Source: Magnetococcales bacterium | GTDB lineage: Bacteria; Pseudomonadota; Magnetococcia; Magnetococcales; Magnetaquicoccaceae | Length of the DNA: 5,563 nt | Assembly: GCA_015228895.1 (NCBI GenBank) | Contig: JADGCR010000152.1 | Coordinates: forward strand, 1 to 5,563 | Reading direction: 5' to 3' | In this document: piece by piece, positions 1 to 4,553 of the stretch | Layout of the letters: each line of letters opens with the position of its first letter | Position numbering within the stretch: the stretch's first letter is position 1 | The notes under the pieces: generated by a model | Databases searched by the model: none | Told to the model about the DNA's origin: nothing | What the model saw: only the letters and a program-made list of their open reading frames with translations | Position numbers and translations under genes: made by a program

Positions 1-201
1 ATAAAGAACCCCCGCCACGCCCCCTGAAACGAGCCGGTTCAGACGAAAGAAATCCAAATTGAACATTGTATTCCGGCAACGAAGGCGGGTATCATTTTTC
101 ACAAAGGGTTAAATCAGCGGGCTGTTCATCCCTTTTTCCAGCCTTGCTGTCCAGGTTTCGATTTTGTGACTTGCAACCTTCAACCAACACAGGGGATCCG
201 C

Positions 202-956
202 ATGCGTCACATCATTCAAGTTTCCATTCTGTTGCTTGCCGGCATGATGACCACTTCTGCCTTGGCCGGGACCAAACTGGGCCAGTTCGACATCACCTCC
301 AACATGTCCCTGGCGACCAATTATGTCTCACGCGGACTGACCAATTCCGACAAACACCCGTCCATCCAGGGGGGGGGGTCGCCATCAACCACGAGGCTGG
401 TCCCTACGTCGCCATCACGGCCTACTCCGTGGACTTCGACGACCAGAGCAACGCCAACATCGAGTTGGATTACTCCGCCGGCCTCACCCACCAGTACAAG
501 AACAACCTCAAACTGGATCTGGGCGTCATCCGCTACACCTACCCCGGTGTCGCCAGCGACCGGGAACTGGACTATAACGAATACTATCTGGGCGCCTCGT
601 ACAAAATCAACAGCCTGGGACTCAGCGCCAAATACTCCTTCTCCGACGACTTTGGCGGGGTCAAACCGGCCAATGTCTCCAACGATTCGGCCCATTACAT
701 CGAAGGCGCGCTCACCTACGATTTCCCCTTCGAGATCGTCGGCGCCTTCCACTATGGTCATTCCGACGGCAACCACTTCGACAACTCCGCCGCCGGACTG
801 CCCGACAACTACAACGATTACAGCTTTGGTCTCTCCAAGGAGGTCCTGGGCTTCGGATGGGATCTCTCCTTTTACGGCAACGACAAATCGGGTCGCAGAC
901 TCTTCAACAGCGTTGCCGATGAACAAGTCGTTCTCAAGATCAACAAGAATTTCTGA
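202..956 (+). CDS. TorF/Gcw_chp-family putative outer-membrane porin, reading frame broken at a G10 tract
   Basis: Start ATG 202 is preferred to the in-frame GTG at 166, because AGGGGA (191-196) lies 5 nt before it and a signal peptide follows at once: basic Met-Arg-His, hydrophobic ILLLAGMM, then a likely cleavage site SALA|GT after residue 22. The mature N-terminus (SNMSLATNYVSRGLTNSDKHPSIQGG) has the TNYVSRG...P.IQGG pattern of the TIGR02001/Gcw_chp (TorF) family. After the G run at 369-378 the rest of the barrel is read one frame over, from GVAINHEAGPYVAITAYSVDF to stop TGA 954-956. It alternates aromatic/hydrophobic and polar residues (ELDYNEYYLGASY, SAHYIEGALTYDF) and ends in KINKNF, with the C-terminal Phe of outer-membrane barrels. 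Repaired length is about 250 residues, normal for the family. A run of 8 or 11 G would restore the frame; 8 gives the family-like QGG-V. Family members are poorly characterised; a porin or transport role is inference. Whether the break is real, phase-variable or an error cannot be told from one sequence. Confidence 0.8.
369..378 (+). repeat. G10 homopolymer at the frame break of the porin gene
   Basis: Ten consecutive G directly follow TCCA. Upstream codons read ...ATC CAG GGG GGG GGG TCG, while the downstream barrel needs the frame ...GGG GTC GCC ATC. Loss of two G or gain of one would join them. Runs of this length are typical slipped-strand sites in known phase-variable genes, and also typical sequencing-error sites. 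Confidence 0.85.
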
Positions 957-1602
957 TGCCGCCGCGACGGGTGGACACCGGCCTTCGCTCCACCCGCCGC
1001 GTCTTCTCCTGATCACGGACCATGCCGTCCGCCCGGACATTGAAAACGCCGTCTCCCAGGCGCTCCAGGGGGGGCCTTTCGATCTTCTGCTCCGGGACAA
1101 AACCGCTTCCAGAACGCTCCTGACCCAACTGGCCCGTCGCCTCATCCTCCTGCTCACCCCCTCCGGGGGTCGCCTGATTGTGCATGAACACCTGGAAATC
1201 GCCCTGGACGTGGGAGCCGCCGGGGCGCATCTGCCGGAAATGGGGATGGAGACCACCGAGGCGCGGCGCATCCTGGGCCCCCACCCCCTCCTGGGACGCT
1301 CCTGCCATCATACGGAAAACGCATGCCAACACTTGCATCAGGGGGGAGATTATGTCACGCTCTCCCCGGTTTTCCGTACGGCTTCCCATCCCGACGCCTC
1401 CCCTTTGGGACTGGAGCGCTTCTCACGGATGTGTGCGGTTGTCGATGGTCCGGTATTGGCACTTGGGGGCGTCAATACCGACAACGCCTGGAGCGCCCTG
1501 CAAGCGGGCGCGTCGGGCGTGGCATTGATCCGGGGCGTTTTAAACGCGCCGGATCCCGGCCAGACGATTCAGACGATGTTAACGTATATCAGCAGGAGTT
1601 GA
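919..1602 (+). CDS. ThiE/TenI-family protein (thiamine phosphate synthase-like or thiazole tautomerase-like)
   Basis: This encodes a single (beta/alpha)8 domain of the TMP-synthase/TenI superfamily, which works in thiamine biosynthesis in the cytoplasm. Recognisable elements, numbered from ATG 919: LLLITD (29-34), LLLRDK (57-61, the LR-x-K strand), AGAHLPE (101-107), LGRSCH (125-130), GGDYVTLSPVFRT (142-154), PLGLE (162-166), LALGGV (180-185) and AGASGVALI (197-205). The canonical VND metal motif is VHE here (88-90), and the GQED after the HxG strand is replaced by PEMG, so ordinary ThiE catalysis is doubtful; His130 sits where TenI has its conserved His. The start is uncertain: ATG 919 overlaps the porin end by 38 nt and gives 227 residues, with no clear ribosome site. 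The start-stop coupled ATG at 956 (TGATG) is out of frame and stops at 1010-1012. The frame is also open back to ATG 202. The family call is firm; the exact enzyme is not. Confidence 0.82.
   Translation: MNKSFSRSTRISDAAATGGHRPSLHPPRLLLITDHAVRPDIENAVSQALQGGPFDLLLRDKTASRTLLTQLARRLILLLTPSGGRLIVHEHLEIALDVGAAGAHLPEMGMETTEARRILGPHPLLGRSCHHTENACQHLHQGGDYVTLSPVFRTASHPDASPLGLERFSRMCAVVDGPVLALGGVNTDNAWSALQAGASGVALIRGVLNAPDPGQTIQTMLTYISRS
1527..1555. repeat. Near-perfect 29-nt palindrome inside the 3' end of the ThiE/TenI gene
   Basis: Left arm GATCCGGGGCGTTT (1527-1540) and right arm AAACGCGCCGGATC (1542-1555) are reverse complements except for one G-G mismatch (1534/1548), around a single central T. 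In RNA this would form a strong hairpin about 45 nt before the stop codon. No T-run follows, so it does not look like an intrinsic terminator. It encodes the family's C-terminal segment (IRGVLNAPDP), so it may be a coding coincidence. Confidence 0.6.
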
Positions 1603-1622
1603 TATCCATTTTCTTTGATTCC

Positions 1623-1653
1623 TTGCCACACATTCGCTAGAATGTGCTATATT
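1623..1653 (+). promoter_or_regulatory. Candidate sigma70-type promoter of the STAS-cheY-cheA-MCP operon
   Basis: TTGCCA (1623-1628) resembles a -35 box. TATATT (1648-1653), preceded by TGC (1645-1647), forms an extended -10. The spacer is 19 nt, longer than ideal, which the extended -10 may offset. It lies in an AT-richer gap between the ThiE/TenI stop (1602) and the STAS start (1695), and would give a leader of roughly 35 nt. This is by inspection only. Confidence 0.45.
1629..1646. promoter_or_regulatory. Perfect 7-4-7 inverted repeat in the promoter spacer, possible operator
   Basis: CACATTC-GCTA-GAATGTG is a perfect dyad (1629-1635 and 1640-1646) lying exactly between the proposed -35 and -10 boxes, where a bound dimeric regulator would block polymerase. 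It could also form a short RNA hairpin after the ThiE/TenI gene, but no T-rich tail follows, so a terminator is less likely. I do not recognise the regulator. Confidence 0.45.
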
Positions 1654-1681
1654 TATCCTGTTATCTGTATGGTGTCCCCTA

Positions 1682-1688
1682 AAGGAGG
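1682..1688 (+). promoter_or_regulatory. Strong ribosome binding site of the STAS gene
   Basis: AAGGAGG, 6 nt before ATG 1695, is a near-consensus Shine-Dalgarno. It fixes the start of the STAS gene and is much stronger than the sites before the other genes of the operon. Confidence 0.85.
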
Positions 1689-1694
1689 AACCCC

Positions 1695-2036
1695 ATGTTC
1701 CAGTTCAGTATGGACAGCGCCAAAGCCATTGCCCATCTCTCCGTCGCGGGAGACATGACCATTCGCAACGCGGCCGCATTCAAGGAGGCGTTGAGCAATG
1801 CCATGGACCCAATGGCGCAACAACTGACCCTCAACCTCGACGAGGTGGAGAGAGTGGATTTGACCACCCTGCAAATCCTGTGCTCCGCGCATCGGCAGTT
1901 GCTGAAACAGGGTAAGAGTTTGATGATTGCCGGCACACTCCCAAACGCCCTCCGGGAGACCATGCAACTTGCCGGCTTTGCCGCTTGCGGGGGCGATAAA
2001 GAGACCAGTGGCCTTTGGATGGGAGTGAAGAACTGA
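1695..2036 (+). CDS. Small STAS-domain protein of a chemotaxis operon
   Basis: A 113-residue cytoplasmic protein made of one STAS domain (anti-sigma-factor-antagonist/sulfate-transporter fold). Visible pattern: an N-terminal strand with hydrophobic AHLSVAGDMTIRNA (13-26), helix AAAFKEALSNAM (26-37), strand QLTLNLDEV (43-51), the diagnostic loop VDLTTLQIL (54-62), helix CSAHRQLLKQ (63-72), strand SLMIAG (75-80) and the C-terminal helix LRETMQLAGF (86-95). In SpoIIAA the loop reads D-S-S-G-L with the first Ser phosphorylated. Here it is Asp55-Leu56-Thr57-Thr58-Leu59, so the phosphorylatable position is Leu and regulation by a SpoIIAB-type kinase is unlikely. It is the first gene of a run with cheY and cheA, and its TGA overlaps the cheY ATG by one base (TGATG), so translation is probably coupled. 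Small STAS proteins recur beside CheY/CheA in such operons, but their job is not well defined; a scaffold or partner in the kinase array is inference. Confidence 0.88.
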   Translation: MFQFSMDSAKAIAHLSVAGDMTIRNAAAFKEALSNAMDPMAQQLTLNLDEVERVDLTTLQILCSAHRQLLKQGKSLMIAGTLPNALRETMQLAGFAACGGDKETSGLWMGVKN

Positions 2037-2401
2037 TGGCAAAAACAATCATGACGGTGGACGATTCCTCTTCCGTCCGACAAATGGTGGGCATGACGCT
2101 CAAAGGAGCGGGATTCGTGGTGGTGGAGGCCGTTGACGGCGCCGATGGACTGGCCAAGGCGAAAGCCAACGCCATGGATATGGTGATCACCGACCTGAAC
2201 ATGCCCAATATGGATGGCATTGCCTTGATCACCGCCCTGCGCACGCTCCCCAATTACAAATTCACCCCGATCGTCATGCTCACGACCGAATCCCAGGCCA
2301 CCCGCAAACAGGAAGGCAAAACCGCGGGCGCCACCGGATGGATTGTCAAACCCTTCAAGCCAGAACAGTTGTTGGATGTCGTGAAAAAAGTGCTGGGTTG
2401 A
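2036..2401 (+). CDS. cheY: CheY-type single-domain response regulator
   Basis: A 121-residue receiver domain with no output domain, expected to take phosphate from CheA and bind a downstream target, classically the flagellar switch. All key residues are present: acidic pair Asp9-Asp10 (TVDDSSSVRQ), phospho-acceptor Asp53 (VITDLNMPNMDG), switch Thr83 (PIVMLTTES) and Lys105 (GWIVKPF). The aromatic switch residue, Tyr106 in E. coli CheY, is Trp102. Start ATG 2036 overlaps the STAS stop (TGATG), with GGGAG (2021-2025) about 10 nt upstream. A TTG at 2015 in the same frame is less likely, because it would add seven residues before the conserved first strand. cheA follows after 22 nt, so this is very probably its cognate CheY. 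It could signal to something other than a motor; nothing here decides that. Confidence 0.93.
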   Translation: MAKTIMTVDDSSSVRQMVGMTLKGAGFVVVEAVDGADGLAKAKANAMDMVITDLNMPNMDGIALITALRTLPNYKFTPIVMLTTESQATRKQEGKTAGATGWIVKPFKPEQLLDVVKKVLG

Positions 2402-2408
2402 CCCTTAC

Positions 2409-2419
2409 AGGAAAAAAAA
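2409..2419 (+). promoter_or_regulatory. cheA ribosome binding site with an A8 tract in its spacer
   Basis: AGGA (2409-2412) is the only plausible Shine-Dalgarno before ATG 2424, 11 nt away. The spacer contains a run of eight A (2412-2419), including the last base of AGGA. Changes in this run would alter the spacing. Confidence 0.5.
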
Positions 2420-2423
2420 CGCC

Positions 2424-4538
2424 ATGAACGTTGAAATCGACACCAGTGCTTTTACGGAAGAGGCCTACGAACTCCTGTCCGAACTGGAGGACTCCCTGCT
2501 GGAACTGGAAGCCGCTCCCCAGGATCAGGACCTGATTGGCCGTGTCTTCCGGGCGATGCACACCATCAAAGGCTCTGGTGCCATGTTCGGTTTCGACGCG
2601 GTGGCCGAATTCACCCATGAAGTGGAAACGGTGTTCGACATGGCGCGCAACGGGACCATTCCCGTCACCAAACCCCTGATCGACCTCACCCTGGCGGCCC
2701 GCGACCAGATCCGTTCCATGCTGGATGCCGCCGCCGGAGGTGAACCCGCTGACGAGGCCAACGCCAACCGGATCATCACCGGATTGCGGGGATTGTCCTC
2801 CAACAAAAAAGGGGGGGGCGCGGCACCAGCCGCTCCGCAAGGCAAAACGCCGACCCAAGCCAGCACCAGCGACGAACCGAATATCTTCCGCATCCGCTTC
2901 AAGCCCAACCGGGACATCTTCGCGTCCGGGACCAACCCGTTGTTGCTGCTGAACGAGTTGCGTGAACTCGGAGAGTGTCGCGTGGTGGCGATCACCGAAC
3001 ATCTCCCGGATTTCGACGAAATGGACCCGGAAACCTGCTATACCGCCTGGGAAATTTTCCTGACCGCCCCGGTCGGTGAAAACGCCATTCGCGATGTTTT
3101 CATCTTTGTCGAGGATGAATGCGACATCAACATCCGTCTGCTGGATCGGGACACGGACCTCCAGGAGAATCACGAAACCAAAAAGATCGGTCAGATCCTG
3201 ATGGAACGGGGGGATGTCAATCCGAAGGCGCTGGAACAGGCTCTGCAACCCCTGGGTGACCGTCTGGTGCAATCCGGTGCCGTCACGCCGGACCGGGTGC
3301 GGGCGGCCCTCACCGAACAGCAGGTCATTCAGGACAAGCACGACAAGAAAAAAACCACGGAGACCGCCTCCAGCGTGCGCGTCCCTTCCGACAAGTTGGA
3401 CAGTCTGGTGGATCTGGTGGGGGAACTGGTGACCATGCAGGCCCGCCTCAATCAGACGGCCAGCAGTCTGGGGGACCACACCTTGCAACTCATCGCCGAG
3501 GAGGTGGAACGACTTACCGGAGAACTCAGGGACAACACCATGAGTATCCGCATGTTGACCATCGACACCACCTTCAACAAATTCAAGCGTCTGGTGCGTG
3601 ATCTGTCCACGGAACTGGGCAAGGAGATCGATCTGGTCACCACCGGAGGCGAAACGGAACTGGACAAAACCGTCATCGACCAACTCAACGATCCCCTGGT
3701 GCACATCATCCGCAACAGCATCGATCACGGGGTCGAGTCCCCGGAGATCCGCCGGGCGGCGGGCAAAAATCCCGTGGGCAAGATCACCCTGTCCGCCATC
3801 CACTCCGGTGCCAACGTGTTGATCCGTGTCACGGACGACGGGGCCGGACTCGATCCCAAGAAACTGCGCAACAAGGGCATTGAAAAGGGTCTGATCTCCC
3901 CGGACGAGGAACTGACCGACAAGGAGGCCTTCCAACTCATCTTCGCCGCCGGCTTCTCCACCGCCGCCAAGATCACCAACGTTTCCGGACGCGGTGTGGG
4001 CATGGACGTGGTGCGCCGCTCCATCGAGGGGTTGCGTGGTTCCATCGATGTCACCAGCACTCTGGGCAAGGGGACCACCATCACCCTGAAACTGCCTCTG
4101 ACTCTGGCCATCATCGAAGGGTTGCTGGTCAAGGTGGAAGCGGAAAACTACGTCCTGCCCCTGGCGGCCGTCGAGGAGTGCGTCGAGCTCTCCCGTGACG
4201 ATGTGGAGAAGGCGCACGGTCGTCATGTCATCAACGTGCGCGGGGAGATCATCCCCTACATCCGCATCCGCGACCGCTTCGAAATCGAAGGCACCGCACC
4301 GGACATCGAACAGATCGTCATCTCCGAGGTGGACGAAAAAAGAATCGGTTTCGTGGTGGACAACGTGGTCGGACAGCACCAGACGGTCATCAAAACCCTG
4401 GGCAAGAATTTTCAACACTCGGAAGAGTTCTCCGGCGCCACCATCCTGGGCAATGGTGAGGTCGCCCTGATCCTGGACCTGAATAAAATGGTCCGTTATG
4501 TAGAGGATGAAGAGAGCAAGGACGTGGATCTTTCCTGA
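2424..4538 (+). CDS. cheA: Chemotaxis histidine kinase CheA
   Basis: A 704-residue cytoplasmic kinase that couples chemoreceptors to CheY. Domain order: P1/HPt (about 1-105) with the phospho-accepting His46 in MHTIKGSG; a Gly/Ala/Pro/Gln linker (about 125-150, encoded partly by A6G8); a P2-like region (about 152-245, starting IFRIRFKPNRDIF); a tandem repeat (254-300) resembling MshEN modules; P3 dimerisation helices (about 316-375, KLDSLVDLVGELV); the P4 HATPase with N-box HIIRNSIDHG (427-436), G1 box DDGAGLD (471-477), F-box IFAAGFSTA (506-514) and G2 box GRGVGMD (522-528); and P5, the CheW-like regulatory domain (about 562-695). All ATP-binding motifs look intact, so it should be active. 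It has no fused receiver. It sits 22 nt after cheY and 15 nt before a receptor gene, so the three probably form one signalling unit. The CheW coupling protein must be encoded elsewhere. Confidence 0.96.
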   Translation: MNVEIDTSAFTEEAYELLSELEDSLLELEAAPQDQDLIGRVFRAMHTIKGSGAMFGFDAVAEFTHEVETVFDMARNGTIPVTKPLIDLTLAARDQIRSMLDAAAGGEPADEANANRIITGLRGLSSNKKGGGAAPAAPQGKTPTQASTSDEPNIFRIRFKPNRDIFASGTNPLLLLNELRELGECRVVAITEHLPDFDEMDPETCYTAWEIFLTAPVGENAIRDVFIFVEDECDINIRLLDRDTDLQENHETKKIGQILMERGDVNPKALEQALQPLGDRLVQSGAVTPDRVRAALTEQQVIQDKHDKKKTTETASSVRVPSDKLDSLVDLVGELVTMQARLNQTASSLGDHTLQLIAEEVERLTGELRDNTMSIRMLTIDTTFNKFKRLVRDLSTELGKEIDLVTTGGETELDKTVIDQLNDPLVHIIRNSIDHGVESPEIRRAAGKNPVGKITLSAIHSGANVLIRVTDDGAGLDPKKLRNKGIEKGLISPDEELTDKEAFQLIFAAGFSTAAKITNVSGRGVGMDVVRRSIEGLRGSIDVTSTLGKGTTITLKLPLTLAIIEGLLVKVEAENYVLPLAAVEECVELSRDDVEKAHGRHVINVRGEIIPYIRIRDRFEIEGTAPDIEQIVISEVDEKRIGFVVDNVVGQHQTVIKTLGKNFQHSEEFSGATILGNGEVALILDLNKMVRYVEDEESKDVDLS
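3183..3323 (+). other. Tandem MshEN-like repeat encoded within cheA (CheA residues 254-300)
   Basis: Two consecutive copies of a pattern (L/I)-G-x-x-L-x-x-x-G-x-V-x-P-x-x-(L/V)-x-x-A-L are visible: IGQILMERGDVNPKALEQAL (255-274) and LGDRLVQSGAVTPDRVRAAL (277-296), followed by TEQQ. The period is 22 residues. The pattern resembles MshEN modules, N-terminal to some secretion ATPases, where they can bind c-di-GMP. The leading Arg of the consensus is Lys254 in copy 1 and Pro276 in copy 2, so ligand binding is uncertain. Confidence 0.6.
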
Positions 4539-4553
4539 ACTTCTGGAACCGGC

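Noticed and set aside
103..137. Weak stem AAAGGG...CCCTTT followed by T, a possible terminator or attenuator upstream of the porin gene
   Set aside because: The stem is only six pairs with a large, poorly paired loop; too weak to call.
1..165. Tail of an upstream gene or a promoter in the first 165 bases
   Set aside because: The short open stretch before TGA at 25-27 is too brief to judge, and no -35/-10 pair with acceptable spacing was found.
956..1012. Start-stop overlapping ATG (TGATG) as the ThiE/TenI start
   Set aside because: It is out of frame with the conserved LLLITD strand and meets a stop at 1010-1012. It would need another one-base error, whereas ATG 919 is in frame without any.
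321..1271. Antisense open frame of 316 codons across the porin and ThiE/TenI genes
   Set aside because: No domain is visible, composition is that of a reversed GC-rich gene, and there is no ribosome site; the + strand proteins explain the region.
1603..1694. Intrinsic terminator after the ThiE/TenI gene
   Set aside because: The only stem here (1629-1646) lacks a following T-run and fits an operator position better.
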